DNA of 64,000 nt from Pirellula staleyi DSM 6068 (lineage in GTDB: Bacteria; Planctomycetota; Planctomycetia; Pirellulales; Pirellulaceae), in assembly GCF_000025185.1 (NCBI RefSeq), contig NC_013720.1:4526001-4590000 (forward strand). The letters run 5' to 3'. The notes under the pieces are model-generated. The model saw only the letters and a list, made by a program, of their open reading frames with translations. It was not told the DNA's origin and did not search any database. The position numbers were made by a program, and so were the translations under genes. Below, piece by piece: positions 27,580 through 37,822 of this stretch. The first letter of the stretch is position 1. Each line of letters opens with the position of its first letter.

Positions 27580-28926
27580 ATGAAACCTCACCACTTCTCG
27601 CGCCGCACTTTTTTGCGTGGGGTAGGCGTCTCGATGGCCCTTCCATGGCTGGAGTCGATCAACGTCTGGGGAGACGAACCAGCCAAGAACGCTGCCGCAG
27701 GAATCGATCCTTCGAGCGATGCTCCTGTACGACTCGCGGTCCTTTTCTCAGGCAACGGCTTTCACTCGCAAGAGTGGTGGGCCAAGGGAGAAGGGAAGTC
27801 GATGGAGCTAGGCAAAGTTCTCGCGCCGCTCCATGATTTCCGCGATCGAATGCTCTTCGTGAAAGGGCTCTATCACGAAGAAGCGCGTAAGGGAAACATT
27901 CACAGTTCGCAAACAGGCAACATGCTTTCCGGTGCGCCGATTGCCTCGGGGGGGGAAATCAAATCGGGGACGAGCTTCGACCAGATGCTTGCGCAATCGT
28001 ATGGTCGCTCGACCAAAATCCCGAGCCTCGTGCTTGGTTGCGAGCGTTCGAATCCGTCGGTGCACAAGAACTACTCGATGCTCTACAGCTCGCACATCTC
28101 GTGGAGTTCTCCCACAACTCCGACGCCGCTCGAACTCTATCCCGCCCTTGCGTTCGATCGGCTGTTCAAGGACGAAGCCTCTCCGGCGGATAAAAGTGTG
28201 CTCGATGCGGTGCTGAAAGATGCTGAAACGTTGCGCCGCAGCGTCAGCACGAGCGATCAGCGTAAGCTCGATGAGTATCTCGACAGTGTGCGCGAAGTCG
28301 AAAAACGGATCAGCAACGCGGGCCAGCGGGGTGAGCTTCAAGGTTGGCGGCCGACGCTCACGCAGCCCAACATCGAGCGCCCTGCCGACGGCATTCCGCA
28401 AGATATCGCCGAGCATATGCGGCTGATGATCGACATCTTGGTCCTCGGATTTCAAACCGACACCACACGCATCACCACGCTGAAGCTGAACAACGATCAC
28501 AGCGCGCTGCGATTTCCTAATCTTCCGAGTTTGCAGCAAGTGGGGCATGGCATCGACTACATGATCCACCACTTGCTCTCGCACAGCGACGGCGAAGATT
28601 GGCTGAAAGTGAACCAGTTCTTCCTGGAACAGACCGCCTATCTCGCTCGCAAACTCGACAGCATTCAAGAAGGCTCGCGAACCCTGCTCGACAACACGAT
28701 GCTGATGCACTGTTCGAGCATGATGGCGGGTGCCCGTCACGACAACGACCAACTCCCAGTCATCGTCGTCGGTGGTGGTGGAGGTCGCATTCAAGGGGGG
28801 CGAGTGATCGACTATCAAGGGAAACCCGATCGCCAGCTCTGCCGCCTCTTCCTTTCGATGATGGACAAAATGGATATCCATCCCGATAACTTTGGTGATG
28901 CCCGCACCATGCTCGACGAGGTATAA
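27580..28926 (+). CDS. DUF1552 protein, Tat-exported
   Basis: From ATG 27580 the product is 448 residues and opens with a twin-arginine signal (SRRTFLRGVG). The frame extends 27 codons upstream through the preceding gap without a signal. DUF1552 landmarks are 'FSGNGFHSQEWWAK', 'MLFVKGLYHEE', 'TSFDQMLAQ', 'SVLDAVLKDAETLRR', 'KLDEYLDSVREVEKRI', 'LLDNTMLMHCSSM' and 'HDNDQLPVIVVGGGG'. It begins 43 bases after the DUF1592-type gene and is the third gene of the GntR-headed unit. Function is unknown; overall order of motifs parallels DUF1501, suggesting the same phosphatase-superfamily-like fold. Confidence 0.9.
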   Translation: MKPHHFSRRTFLRGVGVSMALPWLESINVWGDEPAKNAAAGIDPSSDAPVRLAVLFSGNGFHSQEWWAKGEGKSMELGKVLAPLHDFRDRMLFVKGLYHEEARKGNIHSSQTGNMLSGAPIASGGEIKSGTSFDQMLAQSYGRSTKIPSLVLGCERSNPSVHKNYSMLYSSHISWSSPTTPTPLELYPALAFDRLFKDEASPADKSVLDAVLKDAETLRRSVSTSDQRKLDEYLDSVREVEKRISNAGQRGELQGWRPTLTQPNIERPADGIPQDIAEHMRLMIDILVLGFQTDTTRITTLKLNNDHSALRFPNLPSLQQVGHGIDYMIHHLLSHSDGEDWLKVNQFFLEQTAYLARKLDSIQEGSRTLLDNTMLMHCSSMMAGARHDNDQLPVIVVGGGGGRIQGGRVIDYQGKPDRQLCRLFLSMMDKMDIHPDNFGDARTMLDEV

Positions 28927-29184
28927 GCTCGCGGTAGCCTCGGCTCAACAAGCTACTCAATGTGGAGCCGCTGGAAAAACTTGCTCCCTGTAATCTTCGC
29001 AAGGAGCAGCGCGACGCACTCACCACCCACCTAGGTGGACTCTGGTCCTAGCGCTCCCGTGGGGACAAGTTTGTGGCGTTTTCCTTTGCACTAGACGCAT
29101 CAACTTGCTACGATGCGATAGCCCTCCCAAAACCTGCCTACCCTTTGATCGACGTCCCAATTCTCTTGCCTCGGGACCGTTTGC

Positions 29185-32064
29185 ATGATGCTAACGCCAC
29201 CAATTCGTGGGAACGTGCTGCCCCATGGCGTAGTGGCGATGCTGCTTGTCATGCTCGGCACCTCTGCCGCCGGAGCAGCTGACCCTGATCCCACTTCGGT
29301 CGAGTTCTTTGAGAAGAAGATTCGGCCGGTGCTTGTCGAGCATTGCTACGAGTGCCACTCGGCGGAAGCAGAAGCCAAGAGCAAGCTGAAGGGTGGACTG
29401 AAACTCGATAGCCGCGCTGCGATGATGCAGGGGGGCGATTCTGGCTCGGCTGTGGTGATCGGCAAGCCGGAAGAGGGTCAACTCGTCAGCTCGATACGCT
29501 ACGACGGCGACTATCAAATGCCGCCGAAGGGAAAATTGCCCGACCACGTGGTCGCCGATTTCGAGACGTGGGTCCGGAGTGGGGCGGTTGATCCACGTGA
29601 AGGCTCGCCCGATGCTTCTGCCAAACCAGCGTTTGACTGGAGCGCGGCACGCTCGCACTGGTCGTTTCGACCTCCTACCATGCCCGCAATTCCCGAAGTG
29701 AAGCAGGCAGATTGGCCCCAGTCGGAAGTCGATCGGTTCATTCTCGCGAAGATGGAAGCCCAGGGGCTTACGACGGTCGAAGCGGCCGACAATCGCACAC
29801 TCTTGCGCCGTCTCTATTTCGATCTCATCGGTCTGCCACCAACGCTCGAGGAAATTCGGGCGTTCGATGCCGCTGCAACAGTCGACCGCGCAAAAGCACT
29901 CGAAGCAGTGGTCGATCGTCTCTTAGCGATGCCCCAGTATGGCGAGCGCTGGGCGCGGCACTGGCTCGATGTGGCCCGCTTTGCTCACGATCAAGCTCAC
30001 ACGTTTGGCGTTCGGCCCAAGGATAACGCGTTTCAATATCGCGACTGGGTGATCGAGGCTCTTAATAACGACATGCCTTACGATCAGTTCGTTCGGCTGC
30101 AAATCGCAGGTGATTTGCTTCCAGCTGCTCAGCCGTTGCGTGGCGATGTTTACGCAACGTCGGCCAAAGCGCCTGATCCGCAGCAGTTCGTACAACTCGC
30201 CGGACTTGGCTTTTTGGGACTTGGTGCCGAGTACTACAAAAACTCCGACAAAGCCCGCGCTGAAGCCGACGAACTCGACGATCGCATCGACACCCTCACG
30301 CGTGGTTTCCTCGGGCTCACCGTCGCCTGCGCTCGCTGCCACGATCACAAGTTCGACCCGATTCCGACCCACGATTACTACGCGCTTGCAGGAATCTTTT
30401 CCGGTTCGTCACTTGGTGAGGCTCCGCTTGTCGCCGACGGCATCGTACAAGCCTTCGCAGAAGGTCAGAAACGGATCAAACAGCAAGAGGAGTTGATCAA
30501 AGAGTGGATGCTGGAGCTTCAGCACAAGCGCGGTCGCGAGGAAGCATCCCTCGCTACGAAATACATCACTACCGCTTGGCACGCGAGCCAGCTGCAAGAG
30601 GCGAAAGTCAAGTTTTCCGTCGAGCAGCTCGCTGAGCGTGAAATGCTGAACAGCTATTTTCTCGACCGCTGGGTGAAGTACTTCACCAGTGGCAATCCCG
30701 ATCGGATCGCCGATCTTTTGAAGCCCCTTCGCGAAGTGAAGATTCCGGCAGAAGGACTTACATCGGAGTCCCCCGTTGCGGTTCCCGATGCTGTGCGCGC
30801 GATCGTCGAAAAGTTCCAGCCGGAATTCGACGCCGCTCTAGCCGACTACGATCAGGCGACGCGCGACTATGAACAAGAACTGGCAAGCGCGGCCGACGAT
30901 GCCAAGGCCAAGGTGAAACGTCGTCAACTCGAAAAGCCTCGCGAACAATTACTCAAGGCGATTTGGCTCGATGATCAATCCCCTCTCTGGGTATCGCCCG
31001 GTGAACTCGAAAAACAGTTCCTGAGCGACGAGCATAAAACCGAACTCACGTCGAAGCGAGAAGAACTCGAAGCGCGAAAGAAAGCAGCACCCGAACCTTA
31101 CCCAGCAGCGCCGGTGATCAAAGGAGGTGGCAAGACCCTCCAGATCTTCGTGCGGGGCAACCCAGCAGTCCGTGGCGACTGGGCAGCACGCGGCTTCCTG
31201 CAAATCGTCACCGGGCAGGAGCCGACGAAAGATCCGCAGCAGGCACAGTCGATAAACTACACCCGCCTCGAACTCGCGGAAGCTGTTGCATCGCCCGAAA
31301 ATCCGCTGACTGCGCGTGTGATCGTGAATCGCGTTTGGCAGCAGCATTTCGGTCGCGGTATCGTCGAAACTGCCAGCAATTTTGGTCATTCAGGCGAACT
31401 CCCTTCACATCCTGAACTTCTCGACTACTTGGCCATCCGCTTCATCGAGAACGGCTGGTCGCTGAAATGGCTTCACAAACAACTGATCCTCTCAGCGACC
31501 TATCAAGCCTCGTCGAAGAGCCACGAAAAGAATGCTCAGATCGACGGTGGCAATCGCTACTTCTGGCATGCGGAGCGACGCCGACTCGATGTCGAAGCGT
31601 GGCGAGATTCGCTACTGCAAGTCGCAGGAACGCTCGATCGCACGCTGGGTGGCCCCGCTTTTGACCTGGGTGATACTGGCAGCAAACGTCGGACGATTTA
31701 CGCCAAGATCAGCCGCCATGAACTCGATGGTCTCTTGCGTCTGTTCGACTTCCCCGATGCCAACGTCACCGCCGATCGCCGCAACGTGACGACCGTGCCA
31801 CAGCAGCAGCTGTTCGTGCTGAACAGCGATTTCATGATCGCTCAGGCGAAGGCGCTCGCCACACTCTTGGCAAAAGAACCCGATATCGCCGCTCAAGTCA
31901 CTGCCGCGTACGCCGCTGCATTTGGCCGCGCTCCAACCGACAACGAACGCGAACTTGGAACTGCTTTCCTCTCTGCTAAACAGGCGGCTGAGGACAAGCT
32001 TTCGCCGCTCGAGCAGTACGCGCAAGCGATCTTGGCTTCGAGCGAAATGATGTACGTCGACTAA
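29185..32064 (+). CDS. PSCyt1-DUF1549-DUF1553 protein
   Basis: The 959-residue protein has a signal peptide ('MLLVMLGTSAAGAA') and a PSCyt1 domain with CYECH (Cys54-His58). The PSCyt1 end motif 'YDGDYQMPPKGKLPD' follows. DUF1549 has 'LYFDLIGLPPTLEEI', '[16 protein letters not shown]' and [11 protein letters not shown] (Cys382-His386). A charged, probably coiled-coil segment ('KRIKQQEELIKEWMLEL' onward, about 430-650) replaces the F5/8-like domain of the interrupted paralog. The C-terminal DUF1553 has 'NPLTARVIVNRVWQQHFGRG' and 'DFPDANVTADRRNVTTVPQQ'. Two CxxCH motifs suggest two hemes, though heme content of the family is unproven. It is followed by DUF1501 after 59 bases. A 258-base gap upstream probably contains the promoter. 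Confidence 0.9.
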   Translation: MMLTPPIRGNVLPHGVVAMLLVMLGTSAAGAADPDPTSVEFFEKKIRPVLVEHCYECHSAEAEAKSKLKGGLKLDSRAAMMQGGDSGSAVVIGKPEEGQLVSSIRYDGDYQMPPKGKLPDHVVADFETWVRSGAVDPREGSPDASAKPAFDWSAARSHWSFRPPTMPAIPEVKQADWPQSEVDRFILAKMEAQGLTTVEAADNRTLLRRLYFDLIGLPPTLEEIRAFDAAATVDRAKALEAVVDRLLAMPQYGERWARHWLDVARFAHDQAHTFGVRPKDNAFQYRDWVIEALNNDMPYDQFVRLQIAGDLLPAAQPLRGDVYATSAKAPDPQQFVQLAGLGFLGLGAEYYKNSDKARAEADELDDRIDTLTRGFLGLTVACARCHDHKFDPIPTHDYYALAGIFSGSSLGEAPLVADGIVQAFAEGQKRIKQQEELIKEWMLELQHKRGREEASLATKYITTAWHASQLQEAKVKFSVEQLAEREMLNSYFLDRWVKYFTSGNPDRIADLLKPLREVKIPAEGLTSESPVAVPDAVRAIVEKFQPEFDAALADYDQATRDYEQELASAADDAKAKVKRRQLEKPREQLLKAIWLDDQSPLWVSPGELEKQFLSDEHKTELTSKREELEARKKAAPEPYPAAPVIKGGGKTLQIFVRGNPAVRGDWAARGFLQIVTGQEPTKDPQQAQSINYTRLELAEAVASPENPLTARVIVNRVWQQHFGRGIVETASNFGHSGELPSHPELLDYLAIRFIENGWSLKWLHKQLILSATYQASSKSHEKNAQIDGGNRYFWHAERRRLDVEAWRDSLLQVAGTLDRTLGGPAFDLGDTGSKRRTIYAKISRHELDGLLRLFDFPDANVTADRRNVTTVPQQQLFVLNSDFMIAQAKALATLLAKEPDIAAQVTAAYAAAFGRAPTDNERELGTAFLSAKQAAEDKLSPLEQYAQAILASSEMMYVD

Positions 32065-32123
32065 CCTGCAACTGGCCTCGATCACGACTCGCACGCTCGC
32101 CGAGCTTTGAAGGAATCCCAACC

Positions 32124-33512
32124 ATGACAGTGCCAAGCTACTCGCGTCGCGACATGCTGTCGAAGTGTGGCGCAGGGATGGGCATGCTCGGACTCGCCGG
32201 TCTGCTCGCCTCCGATAACGCTTGCGCCAGCACCTCTGCCAGCGATAATCCACTCCTCCCGAAAGTGGCCCATTTCGCTCCCAAGGCCAAGCACATCATT
32301 CATCTCTTCATGAATGGTGGCCCCTCGCAGGTCGACACGTTCGACCCCAAACCCGAGCTCACCAAATTTCATGGCGAGCGCCCGAAATCGGCTGATCTGA
32401 AAACCGAACGTGGTACCGGCGCGCTACTCAAATCTCCCTTCGCCTTTCAGAAGTGCGGCCAATCGGGGATCGAAGTGAGCGAGATTTTTCCAGAGGTCGG
32501 CAAGTGCATCGACGACATCTGTGTCATTCGCTCCATGCACACCAACGTCCCCAACCACGAGCCTTCGCTCCTGATGATGACTTGCGGTAATTCACAGCCG
32601 ATCCGCCCGAGCATGGGATCGTGGCTCTGCTATGGACTAGGTACCGAGAATCAAAATCTCCCCGGGTTTGTTGTTCTTTGCCCCGGTAAGCCGGTGGTCG
32701 GTCCGCAGCTGTGGAGCAACAGTTTTCTCCCCGGAGTGCTGCAAGGTTGTCACATCCGAAATCTCGATCCGAAGAAAGTGGTCGAGAACATCGAGAATCG
32801 TTTTCTCTCGAGTGATTCTCAGCGGCGGCAACTCGATCTACTGAACGCGATGAATCAATCGCATCGGGTCACGCGCGAGGAAGATAATCAACTCGAAGCC
32901 CGCATCCAGTCGCTAGAAATTGCCTTTCGCATGCAGACCGAAGCACAAGAGGCCTTCGACGTCTCGCGCGAACCTGCGCATGTGCGCGAGTCTTTCGGCA
33001 AAGGCTATTTTGCCGACGCCTGTCTCACCGCGCGACGGCTCGTGGAGCGAGGCGTACGCACCGTGCAGGTCTTCTTCGGCTCGGGACAGCCGTGGGACGA
33101 TCATGGAAACATCGAGCAGGGTCATCGCTCAAAAGCCAAGGAATCGGATCAAGCAATTGCTGCACTCCTGAAAGACCTGAAAGCGTCGGGGCTCCTCGAT
33201 GAAACGATCGTTCTCTGGGGGGGCGAATTTGGACGTACACCAGCCTCCGAAGGTGGCAATGGTCGCGACCATAATCACCACGGCTTTTCGGTCTGGCTCG
33301 CAGGGGGTGGTGTGAAGGGGGGAATGACCTACGGTGCGACCGATGAGTTTGGTTTCGCTGCTGTCGAAAATAAAGTCCACGTGCACGATCTACACGCGAC
33401 ACTGCTGCACTTGATGGGACTCGATCACGAAAAACTAACCTATCGCTATAGCGGACGAGACTTCCGCTTAACCGATGTCCATGGTCGTGTGGTCAAAGAG
33501 ATCATCGCCTAA
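32124..33512 (+). CDS. DUF1501 protein, Tat-exported
   Basis: This 462-residue protein has a twin-arginine signal (SRRDMLS, then 'GMGMLGLAGLLASD'). DUF1501 motifs are '[19 protein letters not shown]' (about 65), 'CVIRSMHTNVPNHEPS' (about 140), 'VQVFFGSGQPWDDHG', 'WGGEFGRTP' (about 365) and GRDHNHHGF (380-388). The C-terminus '[17 protein letters not shown]' is nearly the same as that of the protein at 36059, consistent with tandem duplication. It is the partner of the preceding PSCyt1-DUF1549-DUF1553 gene. The next pair begins 105 bases downstream on the same strand. Confidence 0.9.
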   Translation: MTVPSYSRRDMLSKCGAGMGMLGLAGLLASDNACASTSASDNPLLPKVAHFAPKAKHIIHLFMNGGPSQVDTFDPKPELTKFHGERPKSADLKTERGTGALLKSPFAFQKCGQSGIEVSEIFPEVGKCIDDICVIRSMHTNVPNHEPSLLMMTCGNSQPIRPSMGSWLCYGLGTENQNLPGFVVLCPGKPVVGPQLWSNSFLPGVLQGCHIRNLDPKKVVENIENRFLSSDSQRRQLDLLNAMNQSHRVTREEDNQLEARIQSLEIAFRMQTEAQEAFDVSREPAHVRESFGKGYFADACLTARRLVERGVRTVQVFFGSGQPWDDHGNIEQGHRSKAKESDQAIAALLKDLKASGLLDETIVLWGGEFGRTPASEGGNGRDHNHHGFSVWLAGGGVKGGMTYGATDEFGFAAVENKVHVHDLHATLLHLMGLDHEKLTYRYSGRDFRLTDVHGRVVKEIIA

Positions 33513-33617
33513 CGCGCCGATGATTGCGGCAGCTCTGTCCCTTTTCAGCCTTCTACTGGCGGACCTGCTTTTTAGCTCACTATCTGCTTGCTCACTACTC
33601 TTCGGGACCTTAATGGC

Positions 33618-36056
33618 ATGTCGGTCTTGAACGTATTTTCACGGGCTGTAGTATTCGGGCTGCTTGCCGCGATTGGCTGGGGCGCGACAGCGCCCACTTG
33701 CCTGGGTGAAGAGCCACCTGCTGAAGCATTACGTTTTTTCGAAACCAAAATCCGTCCGATCTTTGCCGAGCATTGCCAGAAATGCCACGGGGCTGAAAAG
33801 CAATGGTCGAGTTTTCGCCTCGACTCGCGCGAAGCGATTTTGCGTGGGGGCGATTTCGGAACAGCTGTGGTTCCAGGCAAGCCTGACGAAGGTTTGCTCC
33901 TCTCTGCGGTGCGTCAAACCGATCCCGATCTGATGATGCCCCCCAAGGGGAAACTCACCGACGCACAAATTGCCGATCTTGAAACCTGGATTCGCCAGGG
34001 AGCCCATTTTCCAGCCGAAATCGCCACGAAATCACGTTTTCGCGATCCCCAGCATTGGTCGTTTCAGAAGGTCGCGCAGCCCTCGATCCCCGTTGTGGTC
34101 GATCCAGCATGGCCGCAGTCTCCGATCGATCATTTCATCCTCGCTAGGCTCGAATCTCAGCAGCTTACGCCCGCCAAAACAGCCGACAAGCGAACGCTGA
34201 TTCGCCGCGCCACGTTTGATCTCACGGGACTTCCTCCCACACCGGCCGAGGTCGATGCATTCCTGAGCGACGATCGCCCCGATGCATTCGCGCGACTCGT
34301 GGACCGGCTTCTCGAATCGCCTGCCTATGGCGAACGTTGGGGCCGCCATTGGCTCGATGTCGCTCGCTATGCCGACTCCAACGGTCTCGATGAGAATATC
34401 GCCCATGGCAATGCCTGGCGTTATCGCGATTACGTCGTCGCGTCGCTCAATGGCGACAAGCCCTATCGTCAATTTGTTCGCGAACAGTTGGCAGGCGACT
34501 TGCTCCCCGCTGCTTCGGATGCTCAGCGAGCCGAGCTTTACGTGGCGACCGGATTTTTGGCGATCGGCCCCAAAGTCCTGGCCGAGCCCGATAAAACAAA
34601 GATGGAAATGGACATCATCGACGAGCAGATCGACACCGTGGGGAAAGCACTTCTCGGTCTCACGCTCGGCTGTGCCCGTTGCCACGATCACAAATTCGAT
34701 CCCATCGAAACAGCCGACTACTATGCCCTGGCAGGGATCTTCAAAAGTACGAAGACCATGGAGTCGCTGAAAACGATTGCCAAGTGGCATGAAAATCGGC
34801 TCCCCGATTCTACATTCGAGGCGCTGAAGTCCGAGTATGATCGACAACTGAGCGAAAAGAAAAGTGCTCTCGATCAACTGATAGCTTCGGCCACGCAGCA
34901 AATTCCTGAACCGGAACGCAAAGATCTGACGCCCGAGAATCTCGAGAAGAAGTTTTCCGAGGAAGTGCAGAAGCAACTGGCGGCGCTGCGTGCCGATGTG
35001 GCTGCTTTCGAAAAACAAGCTCCCGAGCCACCAGCCGCCATGGGTGTGACCGAGCAGGGGGTGGTCGATGTCAGTATCCACATTCGTGGAAGTCATCTGA
35101 AACTCGGAGACATTGTTCCGCGTCGCACACCTGTGGTCTTCACCTCAACGACAGCACCAACTTTCTCGACAAGTCAAAGTGGCCGGCTCGAACTCGCCGA
35201 CTGGATCACAGCGAGCGATCACCCACTCACCTATCGCGTGCTTGTGAATCGTGTTTGGCGGTGGCATTTTGGGAAGGGGATCGTTCGCTCGCCCGACAAC
35301 TTCGGCATGCTCGGTGAACTGCCGACACATCCAGAACTGCTCGACTGGCTCACCCAAAAGTTCATCGAGCAAGGGACGTCACTCAAATCGCTCCATCGGC
35401 TGATCATGCTGTCGAGCACCTATCAGCAGAGCAGCATCCCGAGCGACCAGACGAAGGAAAAAGACCCGGAAAACCTGCTCTGGGGCCGATTTGAAACACG
35501 ACGACTCGAAGCGGAAGCAGTGCGAGATTCGCTGCTGGCGGTCGGTGGACAACTCGACCACACTCGTGGTGGATCGCTGCTACAGGTAAAAAATCGCGAG
35601 TTCTTTTTCGACCATACTTCCAAAGACAAAACGAGTTATGCCACCCACCGGCGCTCACTTTATCTTCCGATCGTACGCAACCATGTGTACGACCTCTTTC
35701 AGCTCCTCGACTACCCCGACGCTGCTGTCACGACCGGTGATCGCGCGACAACCACCGTCGCCCCACAAGCGCTGCTGATGCTCAACAGCGATTTAGTAGC
35801 AGAAGCAAGTAGCGGTCTTGCTCAGCAGTTACTAGCGCAGGAGGCCGATACTGCGTCGCGTGTGAAACAGGCAATCGCTCGTGCTTACGCGCGGGAAGCG
35901 ACAGCTGCCGAGATCACCGCCGCAGCGCAGTTCTTAACGCGGGCTGAAGAGCTGCTGCAAGCCAAAGTCTCGGACGCCGATCTCCGGCACCAGCAAGCTT
36001 GGCAAGCTTATTGTCAAACCTTGCTCGCTGCCAACGAATTCATCTACGTGAGGTAG
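33618..36056 (+). CDS. PSCyt1-DUF1549-DUF1553 protein
   Basis: From ATG 33618 the product is 812 residues with signal peptide '[19 protein letters not shown]'; an upstream start at 33588 would add 10 residues before it. PSCyt1 carries CQKCH (Cys53-His57) and ends '[13 protein letters not shown]'. DUF1549 has '[19 protein letters not shown]', '[17 protein letters not shown]' and [11 protein letters not shown] (Cys352-His356). The linker of about 90 residues is charged and helical ('[14 protein letters not shown]'), shorter than in the 959-residue paralog. DUF1553 follows with '[18 protein letters not shown]' and '[20 protein letters not shown]'. It is 2 bases from the next gene, so the pair is tightly coupled. 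Confidence 0.9.
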   Translation: MSVLNVFSRAVVFGLLAAIGWGATAPTCLGEEPPAEALRFFETKIRPIFAEHCQKCHGAEKQWSSFRLDSREAILRGGDFGTAVVPGKPDEGLLLSAVRQTDPDLMMPPKGKLTDAQIADLETWIRQGAHFPAEIATKSRFRDPQHWSFQKVAQPSIPVVVDPAWPQSPIDHFILARLESQQLTPAKTADKRTLIRRATFDLTGLPPTPAEVDAFLSDDRPDAFARLVDRLLESPAYGERWGRHWLDVARYADSNGLDENIAHGNAWRYRDYVVASLNGDKPYRQFVREQLAGDLLPAASDAQRAELYVATGFLAIGPKVLAEPDKTKMEMDIIDEQIDTVGKALLGLTLGCARCHDHKFDPIETADYYALAGIFKSTKTMESLKTIAKWHENRLPDSTFEALKSEYDRQLSEKKSALDQLIASATQQIPEPERKDLTPENLEKKFSEEVQKQLAALRADVAAFEKQAPEPPAAMGVTEQGVVDVSIHIRGSHLKLGDIVPRRTPVVFTSTTAPTFSTSQSGRLELADWITASDHPLTYRVLVNRVWRWHFGKGIVRSPDNFGMLGELPTHPELLDWLTQKFIEQGTSLKSLHRLIMLSSTYQQSSIPSDQTKEKDPENLLWGRFETRRLEAEAVRDSLLAVGGQLDHTRGGSLLQVKNREFFFDHTSKDKTSYATHRRSLYLPIVRNHVYDLFQLLDYPDAAVTTGDRATTTVAPQALLMLNSDLVAEASSGLAQQLLAQEADTASRVKQAIARAYAREATAAEITAAAQFLTRAEELLQAKVSDADLRHQQAWQAYCQTLLAANEFIYVR

Positions 36057-36058
36057 CC

Positions 36059-37468
36059 ATGCACTTTGCCCCTTACTCACGTCGCGCTTTACTTCAGCAA
36101 GCGGCTGTCGGTTTTGGCTCGCTTGCGCTTACATCCCTCTTCAGTCAGACGTTAGCCGCCACGCCCCCGGTCAATCCACTTGCCGCTCGCGAAGGACATC
36201 TTCCAGCGCGTGCTAAACGGATCATCTTTCTGTTCATGAAGGGTGGGCCTTCGCACGTCGATACCTTCGATCCCAAACCGCTGCTCGACCGCGACGATGG
36301 CAAGCCCTTTCCGTTCGACAAGCCCCGTGTGCAATTCGCCGCGACCGGGAATTTGCTGAAGTCTCCCTGGAAATTTCAGCAGCATGGGGAGAGCGGTTTA
36401 CCGGTGAGCGAACTCTTTCCCAATGTCGCCACCTGTGTCGACGATCTTTGCGTGATCAACTCGGTGCATGGGACGAACCCTGCTCACGGTGGTGCGCTCC
36501 TGAAACTCCACACCGGCAGCGATAACTTTGTGCGTCCCTCGATCGGCAGTTGGCTCAGTTATGGCCTCGGTACGGAGAATGCCGATCTGCCAGCGTTTGT
36601 AACCATCTGCCCGACACTTGCCCACGGTGGAATCAACAACTGGGGCTCGGCGTTCTTGCCAGCGGTCTATCAAGGCGTGCCGCTCGGAAACGCGAGTGTG
36701 CCGATCGAGCAAGCGCGGGTCCGATTTATCGAAAACTCGCAAATTCCTCGTGATTTACAGCAGCTGCAGCTCGAAATGCTCGGCCAGGCGAATCGCGAAC
36801 ATCAGCAGCAAAGCGGCCCCGAAGCTTCACTGGAAGCTCGGATTAATTCGTTTGAGCTCGCCTTTCGGATGCAAACGGCGATTCCCAAAGTCGAGGACCT
36901 TTCGGACGAAACTGAAGCGACTAAACAACTCTATGGGATCGACGATCCAGCAACGGCAAACTTCGGCCGGATGTGTTTGCTCGCGCGACGCTTTTCTGAG
37001 CAAGGTGTCCGCTTCATTCAGGTGACGCACAGCGACAGCAAAGTGCAGTGGGATCAACATGGCGATCTGAAAAATGGCCACGAAAAGAACGCGCGCGAAG
37101 TAGATAAACCGATCGCTGGCCTGCTGAAGGACCTCAAAGCGCGGGGGCTGCTCGAAGACACACTCGTTTGGTGGGGTGGAGAATTTGGCCGCACACCGGT
37201 TGCGGAAGGAAATAACGGCCGCGATCACAATCCCGAAGGTTTCACGATGTGGCTCGCTGGTGGCGGTGTCGAAGGTGGCACGCGCTATGGTGCCACCGAC
37301 GACTATGGCTACTTCGCAGCCGAGAACAAGGTTCACATCCACGATCTGCACGCCACCATTTTGCATCTGATGGGGCTTGACCATGAAAAACTGACCTACC
37401 GTTATGCAGGGCGAGATTTCCGGCTGACCGATGTCGAAGGAAATGTTGTGCGTGAGATCATGTCGTAA
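36059..37468 (+). CDS. DUF1501 protein, Tat-exported
   Basis: The 469-residue product starts at ATG 36059, 2 bases after the previous stop; the same frame is open back to 35999 but that overlaps the upstream gene. The twin-arginine signal is SRRALLQ followed by '[14 protein letters not shown]'. Motifs are '[17 protein letters not shown]' (about 60), '[15 protein letters not shown]' (about 140), '[10 protein letters not shown]' and GRDHNPEGF (387-395), ending '[16 protein letters not shown]'. Together with the preceding gene it is a diverged tandem copy of the 29185-33512 pair. The conserved Asp and His of these motifs are candidate metal ligands. Confidence 0.9.
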   Translation: MHFAPYSRRALLQQAAVGFGSLALTSLFSQTLAATPPVNPLAAREGHLPARAKRIIFLFMKGGPSHVDTFDPKPLLDRDDGKPFPFDKPRVQFAATGNLLKSPWKFQQHGESGLPVSELFPNVATCVDDLCVINSVHGTNPAHGGALLKLHTGSDNFVRPSIGSWLSYGLGTENADLPAFVTICPTLAHGGINNWGSAFLPAVYQGVPLGNASVPIEQARVRFIENSQIPRDLQQLQLEMLGQANREHQQQSGPEASLEARINSFELAFRMQTAIPKVEDLSDETEATKQLYGIDDPATANFGRMCLLARRFSEQGVRFIQVTHSDSKVQWDQHGDLKNGHEKNAREVDKPIAGLLKDLKARGLLEDTLVWWGGEFGRTPVAEGNNGRDHNPEGFTMWLAGGGVEGGTRYGATDDYGYFAAENKVHIHDLHATILHLMGLDHEKLTYRYAGRDFRLTDVEGNVVREIMS

Positions 37469-37822
37469 CAAGCCATGCTCTACTTTTGCGTCTCGCTGTC
37501 GATCACTCAGAGACGAGCCAAGTTGGCCAACACAAACGACGGTGCAGGCGCTGCGAGTTCCAGCTCCACTCGTCAGGTGCCACACTGACACTCTTGCCTA
37601 ACTAAAGCTGCTTCTCTCGCACCTCACCTTCGTGAAAGAGGGAGATGGTAAGCTTTTTGGCGTTGGATTCAGCGATGCATCCCATGCGCACCTTGCTCGA
37701 CAATTCGCTTCGCGTGCACTTCTTTTGGCTCTGCTTGAAACGCGAAGTAGCTCGCCTCGTCGAGAAGTAGTTCGCACTCAACTGATCTCTTACACGGCTC
37801 ACGTCGATCGACGCAACTGGCG
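37469..37822. other. Convergent intergenic region
   Basis: 354 bases between the ends of a plus-strand DUF1501 gene and a minus-strand hypothetical gene. I see no strong hairpin and no gene I can support; short frames (for example 37602-37880 minus) have arginine/serine-rich, non-protein-like translations. Confidence 0.45.

Noticed and set aside
27808-28881. 357-codon minus-strand open frame
   Set aside because: It lies entirely within the DUF1552 gene on the other strand and its translation is His/Arg/Val-rich without domains, as expected for antisense of GC-rich coding DNA.
34032-35096. 354-codon minus-strand open frame
   Set aside because: It is antisense to the PSCyt1-DUF1549-DUF1553 gene; mirror translation only.
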